This document shows, one piece after another, positions 49,168 to 58,567 of a DNA stretch of 64,000 bases (positions are counted from its first letter, which is position 1; every line of letters begins with the position of its first letter). This DNA is from an uncultured Oscillospiraceae bacterium (GTDB lineage: Bacteria; Bacillota; Clostridia; Oscillospirales; Oscillospiraceae). The stretch covers positions 5,712 through 69,711 of the forward strand of contig CAKUGQ010000013.1 of assembly GCA_934654755.1 (NCBI GenBank), in the 5' to 3' direction. The position numbers and the translations under genes are program-made. Under the pieces are notes generated by a model. That model worked only from the letters and a program-made list of their open reading frames with translations. It had not been told where the DNA came from and made no database searches.

Positions 49168-51990
49168 TTAGAGCATCCGCTTGAGGTACTGCCCCGTAAA
49201 ACTTGCCTCGCAGGCGGCGACCTGTTCCGGCGTGCCGGTTGCGACGATGGTGCCGCCGCCGTCGCCGCCCTCGGGGCCCAGGTCGATCAGATGATCCGCC
49301 GTTTTGATCACGTCAAGATTGTGTTCAATGACCAGTACGGTGTTTCCTGCGTCCACAAGCTTTTGCAGAACCGTCAGGAGCATCTGTACGTCGTACATAT
49401 GCAGGCCGGTGGTTGGCTCGTCGAGAATATAGAGCGTGCGCCCGGTCGCACTGCGGGAGAGCTCCGTGGCAAGCTTGACGCGCTGCGCCTCACCGCCGGA
49501 GAGCGTCGTAGAGCTTTGCCCGAGCTTGATGTAGCCCAGGCCGACCTCCACGAGCGTTGCGACCTTTTCACGCAGACGCGGCTGATTTTCAAAGAATTCC
49601 AGCGCTTCATCCGCAGTCATTTCCAGAACATCTGCAATGGACTTGCCGCGGTAGGTGACGTCAAGCGTTTCACGGTTGTATCGTTTACCGTGGCACACTT
49701 CGCAGGGAACGTAGACATCCGGCAGGAAGTGCATTTCAATTTTGACCAGGCCGTCGCCGCCGCAGGCTTCACAGCGACCGCCCTTGACATTGAAGGAAAA
49801 GCGGCCGGGGCCGTAACCGCGTTCCTTAGCGGCAGCGGTGGAGGCGAACAGGTCGCGGATGTCGGAGAACAGTCCCGTATAGGTTGCGGGGTTCGAGCGC
49901 GGCGTGCGTCCGATGGGGCTTTGGTCGATGACGATCACCTTATCAAGGGCTTCGACCCCCTCAAAGTGGTCATGCTTTCCGGGACGGACGCGTGCATGGT
50001 TGAGTGCTCCGGCAAGCTTTTTGGCGATGATTTCGTTGACAAGGGAGGATTTGCCGGAACCGGAAACACCGGTGACGCAGGTGAAGGTGCCGAGCGGGAT
50101 GCTTACGTCGACATTTTGCAGGTTGTTTTCGCAGCAGCCGCAGGCTTTGAGCAGTTTTCCGTTACCGCTTCGCCGCACGGTCGGGACGGCGATCTTTCTT
50201 ACGCCCGACAGGTATTGCCCCGTCAGGCTCTCCGGTGCGGCCATAATGTCCTCCAGGGTACCGGAGGCGACAATTCTTCCGCCGTGAATGCCGGCGCCGG
50301 GGCCGACGTCGACGATATAGTCCGCCGCCCGGATGGTATCCTCGTCGTGCTCCACGACAATCAGCGTGTTGCCCAGATCGCGCAGGCGGCGCAGTGTGTC
50401 GAGCAGACGGTCGTTGTCGCGTTGGTGCAGGCCGATGCTCGGTTCGTCGAGAATATACAGCACGCCCATCAGAGACGAACCGATCTGCGTTGCCAGCCGG
50501 ATGCGCTGCGCTTCGCCGCCGGAGAGCGTCCCGGCGGGGCGCGCCAGTGTCAGGTATTGTAAGCCGACGCTTTGCAGAAAGCCAAGCCGAGCCTTGATCT
50601 CGCGCAGAATCTGCTCCGCAATGACTGCCTGCGAACCCTCGAGCCGAAGCCGATCCATAAACTCCAGACCTTGCCGCACGGGCAGCTTGCAGAAGTCGGC
50701 AATGGACACCCCTCCGACCGTGACGGCGCGGGCAATATCGGAAAGACGGTCGCCGCCGCAGTGCGGGCAGGGCGAGGCGGTCATATACTCCTCCAGCTCC
50801 TTGCGCATCGCGTCGGACTGTGTTTCGCGCACGCGGCGTTCGATGTTCGGAATGATACCCTCAAAGGCCTGCTCCAGCGTGCCGCTGCCGTTGCCGCGCT
50901 CGTAGTGCAGTTTAAGCTTTTCGCCCTTCGTACCGTAGAGAATGATTTGCATGGCTTCCGGCGAAAGCGTTCTGATCGGATCAGTCAAGCTGAAGCGATA
51001 TTTCTGCGACAGCGCCTCAAAATACATCCGTGAAATGGAATCACCGCGAATGTTGCCCCAACCGCTGGCCTGAATGCCGCCGTCGAGAATGGACTTGTCC
51101 GGATCCGGAATGATGAGTGCGGGATCGACTACGAGCCGAAAGCCCAAACCGCCGCAGTCCGGGCAGGCACCGAGCGGATTGTTGAATGAGAACATCCGGG
51201 GTGACAACTCCGGCATGGAAATGCCGCAGTCCTCGCAGGCATAATTGCGGGAAAAAAGCGTTTCCTCTCCGGTGTCCGGGCACTGGATCACGACCAGTCC
51301 GCCGGAGTGTGCCAGCGCCGTCTCCACGGAGTCGGTCAGCCGCCGGGTCATCTCGCCGCGCAGCACGAGCCGGTCCACGACCAGCTCGATGGAGTGCTTC
51401 TTGTTTTTGTCAAGTGATATTTCTTCGCTCAGATCGTACAGATTACCGTCGATGCGCACGCGGGCAAAGCCGCCGCGCCGCGCACCGTCAAGCAGCTTGA
51501 CGTGCTCGCCCTTTTTTCCGCGCACGATAGGCGCAAGAACCTGAAAGCGCGTACCCTCCGGCATGGCCAGAACGCGGTCAACGATCTGATCGACGCTTTG
51601 CCGCCGGATTTCGCGGCCGCACTTCGGACAGTGCGGAATGCCGACGCGTGCCCAGAGCAGACGCAGATAGTCGTAGATCTCCGTCACCGTGCCGACGGTG
51701 GAGCGGGGGTTTTTTGAGGTTGTCTTCTGGTCGATGGAAATGGCAGGAGAAAGTCCTTCGATCAGATCGACGTCGGGCTTGTCCATCTGCCCCAGAAACT
51801 GCCGTACATAGGCAGACAGCGACTCGACATAGCGCCGTCGTCCTTCGGCATAGATCGTGTCGAAGGCCAGCGAGGACTTGCCGGAGCCGGAAAGCCCGGT
51901 AAAAACGCACAGCGCATCGCGCGGGATCTCAACGTCTACATTTTTCAGGTTGTTTTCCCGTGCGCCCTGCACCAGAATGGAATTTCTCAA
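49168..51990 (-). CDS. uvrA: Excinuclease ABC subunit A
   Basis: About 940 residues. Two ABC ATPase halves: [19 protein letters not shown] and [14 protein letters not shown] as Walker A motifs, [12 protein letters not shown] and [12 protein letters not shown] signatures. Zinc-finger Cys pairs occur in CPDCGG and CEACGGDGL ... [10 protein letters not shown]. It recognises bulky DNA damage with UvrB. Start: TTG at 51990 has GGAGG at 8-nt spacing; the in-frame GTG at 51999 overlaps that ribosome site. uvrB is not in the window. Confidence 0.96.
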   Translation of the reverse strand: MRNSILVQGARENNLKNVDVEIPRDALCVFTGLSGSGKSSLAFDTIYAEGRRRYVESLSAYVRQFLGQMDKPDVDLIEGLSPAISIDQKTTSKNPRSTVGTVTEIYDYLRLLWARVGIPHCPKCGREIRRQSVDQIVDRVLAMPEGTRFQVLAPIVRGKKGEHVKLLDGARRGGFARVRIDGNLYDLSEEISLDKNKKHSIELVVDRLVLRGEMTRRLTDSVETALAHSGGLVVIQCPDTGEETLFSRNYACEDCGISMPELSPRMFSFNNPLGACPDCGGLGFRLVVDPALIIPDPDKSILDGGIQASGWGNIRGDSISRMYFEALSQKYRFSLTDPIRTLSPEAMQIILYGTKGEKLKLHYERGNGSGTLEQAFEGIIPNIERRVRETQSDAMRKELEEYMTASPCPHCGGDRLSDIARAVTVGGVSIADFCKLPVRQGLEFMDRLRLEGSQAVIAEQILREIKARLGFLQSVGLQYLTLARPAGTLSGGEAQRIRLATQIGSSLMGVLYILDEPSIGLHQRDNDRLLDTLRRLRDLGNTLIVVEHDEDTIRAADYIVDVGPGAGIHGGRIVASGTLEDIMAAPESLTGQYLSGVRKIAVPTVRRSGNGKLLKACGCCENNLQNVDVSIPLGTFTCVTGVSGSGKSSLVNEIIAKKLAGALNHARVRPGKHDHFEGVEALDKVIVIDQSPIGRTPRSNPATYTGLFSDIRDLFASTAAAKERGYGPGRFSFNVKGGRCEACGGDGLVKIEMHFLPDVYVPCEVCHGKRYNRETLDVTYRGKSIADVLEMTADEALEFFENQPRLREKVATLVEVGLGYIKLGQSSTTLSGGEAQRVKLATELSRSATGRTLYILDEPTTGLHMYDVQMLLTVLQKLVDAGNTVLVIEHNLDVIKTADHLIDLGPEGGDGGGTIVATGTPEQVAACEASFTGQYLKRML

Positions 51991-52022
51991 TCGAACCACC
52001 TCCGCGGGTTTTCTGAACGCTT

Positions 52023-52051
52023 ATTATACCACATAAAAAGGCAAAGAACAA
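52023..52051 (-). promoter_or_regulatory. Sigma-A promoter for uvrA-radC
   Basis: Minus strand TTGTTC, 17-nt spacer, TATAAT. No LexA-type box is evident beside it. Confidence 0.75.
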
Positions 52052-52188
52052 GCACTTTTTATATATAAAATTGCGAAAAAGCTCTGGAACTTCTTTTCGT
52101 AGAAGCACGCAATTCCTGAGCTGCTTCCCGGCATAAGCTGACGCCTTCCGCCGAGTTTCCTGTGAAGGTGCCGCTAATACAGCGTGCT

Positions 52189-53934
52189 TTATTCTGCCTT
52201 GAATTCGTGAAGTAGCTTTGCCGCATCGGCGTGCCCCTGCTCTGCAGCGAGGCGGAGCCATTTGACGGCTTCGGCGGTATCCTTTTGCACACCTACCCCC
52301 TTGTAACAACACCAACCGAGATTGCATTGTGCATTGGCATTTCCCTGTTCCGCGGCGAGGCGGTACCATTTGACGGCTTCGGTGTCATCCTTCTGAATGC
52401 CTATCCCTTTTCTGTAGCATACGCCGAGGTTGTTCTGAGCAATGGCGTATCCCTGTTCGGCAGCGGGACGGTACCATTTGACGGCCTCGACAGCATTTTT
52501 TCGAACACCTTTCCCGTTTTGGTAACATGCGCCGAGGTTGTTTTGCGCAATGGCGTTTCCTTGTTCCGCAGCGAGACGGTACCATTTAACGGCTTCGGCG
52601 GCATCCTTCTGCACACCCGTTCCGTTTTGATAGCAATTGCCGAGGTTGTTCTGGGCGTAGGCATTTCCCTGCTCGGCAGCGAGACGGTACCATTTAACGG
52701 CTTCAACATCATCTTTCTGCACACCTGTTCCATACCCATAGCGCCAGCCAAGACTATATTGTGCGTCGGCATTTCCCTGTTCGGCAGCACGGCGGAACCA
52801 TTTAATAGCTTCGACGGCGTCCTTCTGCACGCCCACCCCGTTACCATAACACCAGCCGAGATTGTACTGCGCATCGGCGTGTCCCTGCTCGGCAGCGCGG
52901 CGGTACCATTTGACGGCTTCGGAGGCGTCCTTTTGTACGCCTGTTCCGCTATCATAGCACCAGCCGAGATTGCATTGCGCATAAGCGTATCCCTGCTCGG
53001 CGGCAAGGCGATACCACTTGACGGCCTCGGCGGCATCTTTCTGCACACCTGTCCCATAGAAGTAGCACTCGCCGAGACTGCATTGCGCACCAGCGTGTCC
53101 CTGATCGGCGGCAAGACGGTACCACTTGACGGCTTCGGCGGCGTCCTTTTGTATGCCTGTTCCGCTCTCATAACACCAGCCGAGACTGCATTGCGCATTG
53201 GCGTATCCCTGCTCTGCGGCGCGGCGGTACCATTTGACGGCTTCGGCGCCGGCAGTTGAATCGCAGGCAATTTCGTTTTTCTGATCGCGGAAGTACCGTG
53301 CGACCGCAAGCTGCGCCTGCGCGTCTCCCGACCTTGCCTTTCGGAAGGTCTCGCACATCGCAGGATCGTTTACGTGAGAGAACCACGCCGCATGGCAATC
53401 ATCCAGCTTTTCCGAGATGCGTGCGGGAAAATCCGGCGCTTCCGTGGAATAGTGATCGGAATAGTTCTCCAGAGCCATTTGGTAGAATCGACTTGCCCAA
53501 AGTAGGTGTTGCCTATTGGTGGAGGAAGCGGCGAGGTCGCCGAACTTTTCATACCGGAGATAGTATTTGCAATCAGAAAAAACTTTGTCGGTAAGCGGAC
53601 TCGTATATATTTGATCTAATTTTTTGATAGTACCATTTCGATCTGCGTATGTTATGATATAATGAAGAGAGATCAGGTAAGAAAGGCAGGCTTCGTCTCC
53701 TGCCTCCAGACCCTTTTCAAGAATGCGGCCTGCCGCACCGTAATGGGTCTCGCCCTGAGAGCACAGATTTTTAACGGCGAAAAGAAATATTTCCGGACGA
53801 CCATGCTCTGCTGCAACATTGTCCTTTGCTGCCTTGCGGACGGCCTCCGGCTCCATGTCGTCATAGCGGCTCTGGTACAGGGCGCATTTTCCGCCCTGTT
53901 CGCTGCAATAGCAGCATTTCCGGCACATATCCAT
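52189..53934 (-). CDS. Sel1-like repeat protein with Cys-rich N terminus
   Basis: 581 residues from the ATG at 53934. Residues 1-~18 are Cys-rich (MDMCRKCCYCSEQGGKC), followed by a ~210-residue helical region without recognised domain. From about residue 228 there are nine full 36-residue Sel1 repeats (pattern AEAVKWYRxAAEQGxAxAQ, then xLGxCYxxGxGVQKDA) and one truncated repeat. Sel1 solenoids bind other proteins; no signal peptide is seen, so it should be cytosolic. AGGAGGG precedes 53934; an alternative start at 53979 has a poor site and lies ~10 nt from the predicted transcription start. Confidence 0.8.
   Translation of the reverse strand: MDMCRKCCYCSEQGGKCALYQSRYDDMEPEAVRKAAKDNVAAEHGRPEIFLFAVKNLCSQGETHYGAAGRILEKGLEAGDEACLSYLISLHYIITYADRNGTIKKLDQIYTSPLTDKVFSDCKYYLRYEKFGDLAASSTNRQHLLWASRFYQMALENYSDHYSTEAPDFPARISEKLDDCHAAWFSHVNDPAMCETFRKARSGDAQAQLAVARYFRDQKNEIACDSTAGAEAVKWYRRAAEQGYANAQCSLGWCYESGTGIQKDAAEAVKWYRLAADQGHAGAQCSLGECYFYGTGVQKDAAEAVKWYRLAAEQGYAYAQCNLGWCYDSGTGVQKDASEAVKWYRRAAEQGHADAQYNLGWCYGNGVGVQKDAVEAIKWFRRAAEQGNADAQYSLGWRYGYGTGVQKDDVEAVKWYRLAAEQGNAYAQNNLGNCYQNGTGVQKDAAEAVKWYRLAAEQGNAIAQNNLGACYQNGKGVRKNAVEAVKWYRPAAEQGYAIAQNNLGVCYRKGIGIQKDDTEAVKWYRLAAEQGNANAQCNLGWCCYKGVGVQKDTAEAVKWLRLAAEQGHADAAKLLHEFKAE
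52204..53258. repeat. Tandem 108-nt coding repeats in the Sel1 gene
   Basis: Nine consecutive units of exactly 108 nt plus a partial one, sharing long near-identical stretches (for example CGGTACCA-TTTGACGGCTTCG on the plus strand). Recombination between units could change repeat number. Confidence 0.85.
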
Positions 53935-53994
53935 AGAATTCATACCCTCCTGACGATTTCTGCGCTTTTTTGACATCATTTCTCTTTCGGCTTT

Positions 53995-54023
53995 ATTGTA
54001 GCATTCCCGGATGCCAAATTCAA
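53995..54023 (-). promoter_or_regulatory. Sigma-A promoter for the Sel1 gene
   Basis: Minus strand TTGAAT, 17-nt spacer, TACAAT; implies a leader of ~55 nt to the ATG at 53934. Confidence 0.6.
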
Positions 54024-54124
54024 TAAGAAATCCGTCGTTTCTTGACCTTTTCGGGGGAAAATCTGCGTTTCGGCAAATTTCTGAGAGAAAAACCCGGGCT
54101 GTTCTCCAAAAGTCGTATTCCGAC

Positions 54125-54153
54125 TTGCGTTTTGCGGGAAAATACGGTATGAT
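54125..54153 (+). promoter_or_regulatory. Sigma-A promoter for the HATPase-yabPQ-divIC run
   Basis: TTGCGT, 17-nt spacer, TATGAT, divergent from the Sel1 promoter. Confidence 0.7.
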
Positions 54154-54220
54154 AGAAACAATTCGACGTGATTTGACAAGCAAATGCGTGGCGAACAAAA
54201 AGGAAAGGGAATAAAGAACT

Positions 54221-55297
54221 ATGGATGCGAAGATGCTCTGTGACGTGCTCCCGCAGCCGGTTTTTCTGGTGCGCGGGGAGAAGGTTGTCTGGTGCAACGG
54301 CGCTTGTTTTGGACTTGTGATGGAGGGAATGTCTCTCCGCGAGTTGACGGAGGATGGGGGAAAATTATTTTCGCTGCGTCATGAAGAGCAAACGCTGAAC
54401 CTGCCGCTGGTACTGGGCGGTTGTGTACCTTACAATGCCTATATCACACATACGGACGAGGGAGAACTGTTTTTTGCGGCGCCGGCCGGAGAGGAGAATG
54501 CCGGAGCCGCTGCCGCGGTTGCGATGGCGGTTACGCTTCGACGCTCGGTTACGGCGGCGGTCAATGCCTCTGCGAAGCTGTTTGCCATGCTGGACGATTA
54601 CGACGATCCGATGCTTATGCAGGAGGCAGCGGCGCTCAATCGATCCCTGTATCAGTTGATGCGCCTGTGCTCACAGCTTTCCGACGGCGGGCAGATGCTC
54701 CGCCGAAGACAGCCGGTACACCGGGTTGCGACGGAGCTGTGCGGCTTTTTCAGAGGTTTCGTCCGGGATGCCTCGGCGCTGCTCGACGGTGCAGATCGGA
54801 GGCTCAGCCTGCATCTGCCGGAGGGCGCGGTGATGGGGGATATTGATCCGGTACTGCTGGAACGAGCACTTTACAATCTGCTGTCCAACTCGCTGCGGTT
54901 CACGCCGCGTGGCGGGACGATCACTTTGAGCGCCGAGAGACGCGAACGCGAGCTGCTTGTTCGCTTTTCGGACGACGGGGAGGGGATTCCTCCCGCCGTT
55001 CTGGCAACGCTCTACAGCCGCTTTGAAGATCCCTTCGGCGACCCGCGGCGCGGCATCGGACTCGGCTTGCCTATCGTGCGCGAAATCGTCCGCCTGCACG
55101 GTGGGATGATGAGCGTCGGCGGAAATCCCGACGGTCACGGCACCTGCGTTACCTTCACGCTTTCGCTGCGCGCCGATGTAGTGGCGCTGCACAGCCGCCG
55201 CCCGGATTTCGATTATTGCGGCGAATACCACCACGGTCTTGTGGAGCTTTCGGACGTGCTGGACGCGGAGCGGTATGATCCTCGCGAGGTGAGATGA
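54221..55297 (+). CDS. Histidine-kinase-like ATPase lacking an obvious H-box
   Basis: 358 residues. The C-terminal half is a GHKL HATPase_c domain: ERALYNLLSNSLRFTPRGG (N box), DDGEGIPP (G1) and RRGIGLGLPIVREIVRLHGG (G2). The N terminus looks PAS-like (VLPQPVFLVRGEKVVWCNGA). The helix pair in between (TLRRSVTAAVNASAKLF) is where HisKA would be, but shows no phospho-acceptor His in the usual H-E/D context. No transmembrane helix. No response regulator is adjacent. It precedes yabP-yabQ-divIC, so a sporulation or division role is possible. Confidence 0.75.
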   Translation: MDAKMLCDVLPQPVFLVRGEKVVWCNGACFGLVMEGMSLRELTEDGGKLFSLRHEEQTLNLPLVLGGCVPYNAYITHTDEGELFFAAPAGEENAGAAAAVAMAVTLRRSVTAAVNASAKLFAMLDDYDDPMLMQEAAALNRSLYQLMRLCSQLSDGGQMLRRRQPVHRVATELCGFFRGFVRDASALLDGADRRLSLHLPEGAVMGDIDPVLLERALYNLLSNSLRFTPRGGTITLSAERRERELLVRFSDDGEGIPPAVLATLYSRFEDPFGDPRRGIGLGLPIVREIVRLHGGMMSVGGNPDGHGTCVTFTLSLRADVVALHSRRPDFDYCGEYHHGLVELSDVLDAERYDPREVR

Positions 55298-55351
55298 AAA
55301 AACGGAATATTTCGTGTGTCTCGCTCGTATATATTTTGCGGGGTGATTCCG

Positions 55352-55627
55352 ATGGCAATGACGAACGAGCCGGTGCAGAACCATTCGCTGCATCTGGAAA
55401 ACCGCGCGAAGCTGCAGGTTACAGGCGTGCGCGAGGTAGAGAGCTTTGACGAAGAGACGGTCGTGCTGCATACGCCGCGCGGCGTGCTGGTGATTCGGGG
55501 AGAGGGACTGCATTTGCAGACGCTTTCCATCGACGGCGGTAATGTGATTGTGGACGGCTCCGTCCAGAGCCTGAGCTATGAAGAAGCGCAGAAATCCGGC
55601 GGCTTTTTTGCGCGGCTGTTCCGCTGA
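55352..55627 (+). CDS. yabP: Spore cortex assembly protein YabP
   Basis: 91 residues. The YabP fold is visible in NHSLHLENRAKLQVTGVREVESFDEETVVLHTPRGVLVIRGEGLHLQTLSIDGG. YabP is a sigma-E-type spore protein needed for cortex formation. The ATG at 55352 has GGGGTGATTCC upstream. It ends in TGATG with the next gene, so yabP and yabQ overlap by one base, the order known in Bacillus and Clostridia. Confidence 0.93.
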   Translation: MAMTNEPVQNHSLHLENRAKLQVTGVREVESFDEETVVLHTPRGVLVIRGEGLHLQTLSIDGGNVIVDGSVQSLSYEEAQKSGGFFARLFR

Positions 55628-56181
55628 TGGAGCAGCCGGTCGTATCGCAGGCGCTCGGCTTTGTATGGACTCTGGCGTTGGGCGCGGGTCTGGGTGTGCT
55701 TTATGATCTGCTGCGCGGGCTGCGGCGCAGTCTGCGTTGGCTCACGCCAATTCTGGACGGGCTGTTTGCTCTGACACTGTTGACGGCAAACGTCCTGTTT
55801 GCGTTGACCGTCGGCAGGGGAGAGTTCCGCCTGGCGAGTCTTTTCGGCGAAGCGGCGGGGCTGACACTCTGGTTTTTGACGCTAAGCCGCCTCTTTTGCC
55901 GCCTGAGCGTCGCCTTTTGGCGAGGCGTGACGTTTCCTGTCCGTCTGCTCGGGCGAATCGTCGGAGTTTTTTTAAAAAAATCTCGAAAAAAAATAAAAAA
56001 TCTCTTTTCAAGCGCGAGAAAATCGGTTACAATGATAGAAGCCCGCAGGGTACGACATTTACGAACGGAGGAGCCCGAATATGCGACTGCGCAAATCATC
56101 ACTCATTACAAAGCTGATTCTTCTGACGCTCATGGTGTTTGCGATCGTGACGATCGTGCGGATTCGGCCGCAGATTACTGA
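55627..56181 (+). CDS. yabQ: Spore cortex biosynthesis protein YabQ
   Basis: 184 residues, four to five membrane helices in the first ~120 residues (ALGFVWTLALGAGLGVLYDLL is typical), then a very basic Lys/Arg segment (FLKKSRKKIKNLFSSARK). YabQ is needed for spore cortex assembly at the forespore membrane. The last ~35 codons overlap divIC by 101 nt and look unconserved; A-runs at ~55973-56005 could cause slippage or hide an indel that would shift the true stop. Confidence 0.88.
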   Translation: MEQPVVSQALGFVWTLALGAGLGVLYDLLRGLRRSLRWLTPILDGLFALTLLTANVLFALTVGRGEFRLASLFGEAAGLTLWFLTLSRLFCRLSVAFWRGVTFPVRLLGRIVGVFLKKSRKKIKNLFSSARKSVTMIEARRVRHLRTEEPEYATAQIITHYKADSSDAHGVCDRDDRADSAADY

Positions 56182-56359
56182 GGCGCAGCAGCAGCGCGAC
56201 GCACTGGCTGAGCAGGTGCAGGCCGCACAGCAGAAAAACCGGGAGCTTCAGCAGGATATCGATCAGCTTGGCACGGATGAGGCGGTGCGGAAAATCGCCC
56301 GTGAGCGTCTGAACCTGGTCGGAGACGGCGAAATCGTGTTTATCGACAGCGGAAAATAA
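56081..56359 (+). CDS. divIC: Septum formation initiator DivIC/FtsB
   Basis: 92 residues: short basic cytoplasmic start (MRLRKSSLITK), one membrane helix at about 12-29, then a coiled coil (ITEAQQQRDALAEQVQAAQQKNRELQQDID) and the conserved VRKIARERLNLVGDGEIVF. DivIC/FtsB bridges FtsL and the septal synthase. RBS GGAGGAGCCCGAAT. It lies inside the 3' end of yabQ (101-nt overlap). The order yabP-yabQ-divIC-S1 is standard in Firmicutes. Confidence 0.93.
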   Translation: MRLRKSSLITKLILLTLMVFAIVTIVRIRPQITEAQQQRDALAEQVQAAQQKNRELQQDIDQLGTDEAVRKIARERLNLVGDGEIVFIDSGK

Positions 56360-56380
56360 CGAAGGAGCGATACGGCGTCT

Positions 56381-56788
56381 ATGGATCTGAAGGTCGGCGA
56401 CATTCTCGAAGGTAAGGTAAAAAGCATTACAAAATTCGGCGCGTTTGTGCTCCTCCCCGGAAACCGTACCGGCATGGTGCACATTTCCGAGGTGTCCGGT
56501 ACATACGTCAAGGAGATCCGCGACCACCTGACCGAAGGGCAGACGGTGCGCGTGAAGATCCTCGGCATGGATGAGGCGGGCAAGATCAGTCTGTCGATCA
56601 AGCGCGCCCAGGAGCCGCAGCGTCCGGCGCAGCCGGTTCCGCGCACGCAGGGCGTGTCCCGTACTGAGCCTGCGCCAAAGACTCCGGCGACTTTTGAGGA
56701 AAAGCTCAAGCGCTTTATGCAGGAGTCGGACAGCAAGCTTGCCGGCTGCCGCCAGTATGAACATAAGACCAGAACCCGCAGAAGATAG
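56381..56788 (+). CDS. S1 RNA-binding domain protein (YabR type)
   Basis: 135 residues. One S1 domain in residues ~1-70 (VGDILEGKVKSITKFGAFVLLPGNRTGMVHISEV ... KISLSIK) and a Pro/Arg/Thr-rich tail. It follows divIC as yabR does in Bacillus. Probably a ribosome or RNA-associated general stress protein. RBS GAAGGAGCG. Ends at a strong terminator. Confidence 0.92.
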   Translation: MDLKVGDILEGKVKSITKFGAFVLLPGNRTGMVHISEVSGTYVKEIRDHLTEGQTVRVKILGMDEAGKISLSIKRAQEPQRPAQPVPRTQGVSRTEPAPKTPATFEEKLKRFMQESDSKLAGCRQYEHKTRTRRR

Positions 56789-56793
56789 ATCAT

Positions 56794-56826
56794 TGGCCGC
56801 CCCTCCGGGAGAGGGGCGGCTTTTTC
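56794..56826 (+). terminator. Rho-independent terminator after the S1-domain gene
   Basis: Perfect 10-bp stem GCCGCCCCTC/GAGGGGCGGC with a CGGGA loop and five T. Confidence 0.9.
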
Positions 56827-56836
56827 GGAGGCTCAT

Positions 56837-57535
56837 ATGAAACACGTTTTGATTACCGGTGGTAGTCGAGGGATCGGCGCAGCCTGCGTCCGTGCTTTTG
56901 CTGCACGGGGAGAGCGCGTCAGTTTCCTTTATCGCGTTGATCACAAAAGCGCGGCATCTGTCGCAGCAGAGACGGGAGCACAGGCACTCTGCTGCGATGT
57001 GGCTGACGGCGATGCGGTTTGCCGCGCGATTGCGGCGCTTCCGCCCGTGGATATTCTCGTCAATAACGCCGGAATATGCCACTACGGTCTGATCTCGCAG
57101 ATTACGCAGGCTCAGTGGGATCGGCTGTTTGCAGTCAATGTCGGCGGCATTTACCACACCGTGCGTGCGGTACTGCCCGCAATGCTTGCGGTGCAGGCCG
57201 GAGCGGTCATCAATATTGCTTCCATGTGGGGACAGGTCGGTGCATCCTGTGAGGCGGCCTATTCCGCCACAAAGGGCGCGGTCATCGCGCTGACAAAGGC
57301 TCTGGCGCAGGAGTTGGGACCGTCCGGTATCCGCGTCAACTGCGTCTCTCCCGGCGTCATCCTGACGGATATGGTTGCCAATGTCTCCGCCGGGACGCTT
57401 TCGGCGCTGGCGGAGGAAACGCCGATTGGCCGCAACGGTACACCGGAGACCGTCGCGGAGGCCGTTGTATATCTGGCGTATGCCGATTTTGTTACGGGAC
57501 AGAACCTGCCCGTCAACGGCGGTTTTGTGCTTTAG
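56837..57535 (+). CDS. SDR family oxidoreductase, FabG-like (YmfI type)
   Basis: 232 residues. Motifs: VLITGGSRGIGAACVRAF (NADP loop), ILVNNAGICHYG, catalytic Ser in INIASMWGQVG, AAYSATKGAVIAL (YxxxK) and the C-terminal FVTGQNLPVNGGF typical of FabG. It may be a 3-oxoacyl-ACP reductase, but it lies outside a fatty-acid cluster and the product could be another hydroxy compound. The shortened N terminus matches the YmfI branch seen near other cell-envelope genes. TTCGGAGG lies before ATG 56837. Confidence 0.88.
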   Translation: MKHVLITGGSRGIGAACVRAFAARGERVSFLYRVDHKSAASVAAETGAQALCCDVADGDAVCRAIAALPPVDILVNNAGICHYGLISQITQAQWDRLFAVNVGGIYHTVRAVLPAMLAVQAGAVINIASMWGQVGASCEAAYSATKGAVIALTKALAQELGPSGIRVNCVSPGVILTDMVANVSAGTLSALAEETPIGRNGTPETVAEAVVYLAYADFVTGQNLPVNGGFVL

Positions 57536-57623
57536 GCTTTTGAGGGATACAATATCTGGTTGCCTGCCAAAAAAGAGAGCGCAAAAGTCGGCGTTTTTCT
57601 GGCTTTCCCGAGACGGCGCGCCG

Positions 57624-57632
57624 TGATATAAT
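57624..57632 (+). promoter_or_regulatory. Extended -10 promoter for dnaD
   Basis: TGATATAAT (TG-n-TATAAT), about 30 nt before the start. The -35 is weak (TTTCCC at 17 nt). Confidence 0.55.
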
Positions 57633-57662
57633 AAGACTCCACAGAGAAAGGAAGTGAGTACC

Positions 57663-58565
57663 GTGCAGGGGCTGACACTGACAAGTGAAGAACTCCGTAA
57701 GCTGCTGAGCTGCGGCTGCCCGGAGGCGGTGTCACTTTATTTATACAGCAAAGCCAAGCTCCCGCCGGAGACGGCGGCGGACAATCTGCATCTCCCGATC
57801 GCAAGACTGATTATGGCGAAGGATTGCCTGCGGCAGCTTGGCCTGTGGCGGACGGAAGGACGCCCCGAGCTTCAGCCGGAGCGCCCGGTGTATTCCGAGC
57901 AGGATGTGAGCGCCGCTCTGCGCGGAAAGGATCCGAGCTTCCCGCGACTGGTCGGCGAGGCGCAGCGCCGCCTCGGCCGCACACTTTCCGGAGAGGAACT
58001 GAAGGTCCTGCTGTCACTGACGGATTATCTGCGGCTTCCGGTTGAGGTTGTCGGCCTGTTGCTGTCGTATTGCATCGAGCGCGCCCGGCGGCAGGGCGGA
58101 CGGATGCCTGCGATGCGTACCATCGAACGCGAAGCCTACCGCTGGTTCGACGAAGGGATCGACACGCTTGAACAGGCGAGCTTTTATGTGCAGACGCAGC
58201 TCGCCGTACATACACGAGTGCAGCAGTTACGGCTGCTCCTGCAAATCGATGGTCGACGCTTGACGGCGGCGGAGGAAAAGCTTCTTTCCTCCTGGATTGC
58301 GATGGGCTTTTCCGATGAGGCGATTGCGATGGCTTACGAGCGTACCTGCCTGAATACCGGCGCACTTAAGTGGCCTTATATGAATTCGATTCTGACAAGC
58401 TGGCACGAAAAGGGCCTGCACACGCCCCAGCAGATTGCCGAGGGCGACGTCCGCAGTACCGAGAGGGCCGGTCAGCACGGCGGCTATCAGCACCATGATG
58501 ATGCGCTTTCGCCGAGAGCGCGGCAAGCCGTTGCGCGTGCGATTGCCGAGGGAAGGGAGAACTGA
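57663..58565 (+). CDS. dnaD: DnaD-domain replication initiation protein
   Basis: 300 residues using GTG at 57663 with AAAGGAAG 8-9 nt upstream; an in-frame GTG at 57654 is less well placed. An N-terminal winged-helix-like part (LTSEELRKLLSCGCPEAVSLYLY) is followed by two DnaB_2/DnaD domains: RTLSGEELKVLLSLTDYLRLPVEVV and RRLTAAEEKLLSSWIAMGFSDEAIAMAYERT ... KWPYMNSILTSWHEKG. The latter carries the conserved YxxxIL-W motif. It helps load the replicative helicase in Firmicutes. The DnaI-like gene follows immediately. Confidence 0.92.
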   Translation: MQGLTLTSEELRKLLSCGCPEAVSLYLYSKAKLPPETAADNLHLPIARLIMAKDCLRQLGLWRTEGRPELQPERPVYSEQDVSAALRGKDPSFPRLVGEAQRRLGRTLSGEELKVLLSLTDYLRLPVEVVGLLLSYCIERARRQGGRMPAMRTIEREAYRWFDEGIDTLEQASFYVQTQLAVHTRVQQLRLLLQIDGRRLTAAEEKLLSSWIAMGFSDEAIAMAYERTCLNTGALKWPYMNSILTSWHEKGLHTPQQIAEGDVRSTERAGQHGGYQHHDDALSPRARQAVARAIAEGREN

Positions 58566-58567
58566 CG

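Noticed and set aside
52204..53258. Regular repeats that could suggest a CRISPR array
   Set aside because: Units are 108 nt, contiguous without variable spacers, and encode Sel1 repeats.
52231..53259. 342-codon plus-strand frame across the Sel1 repeats
   Set aside because: Antisense reading of a repetitive gene; the minus frame gives well-formed Sel1 motifs.
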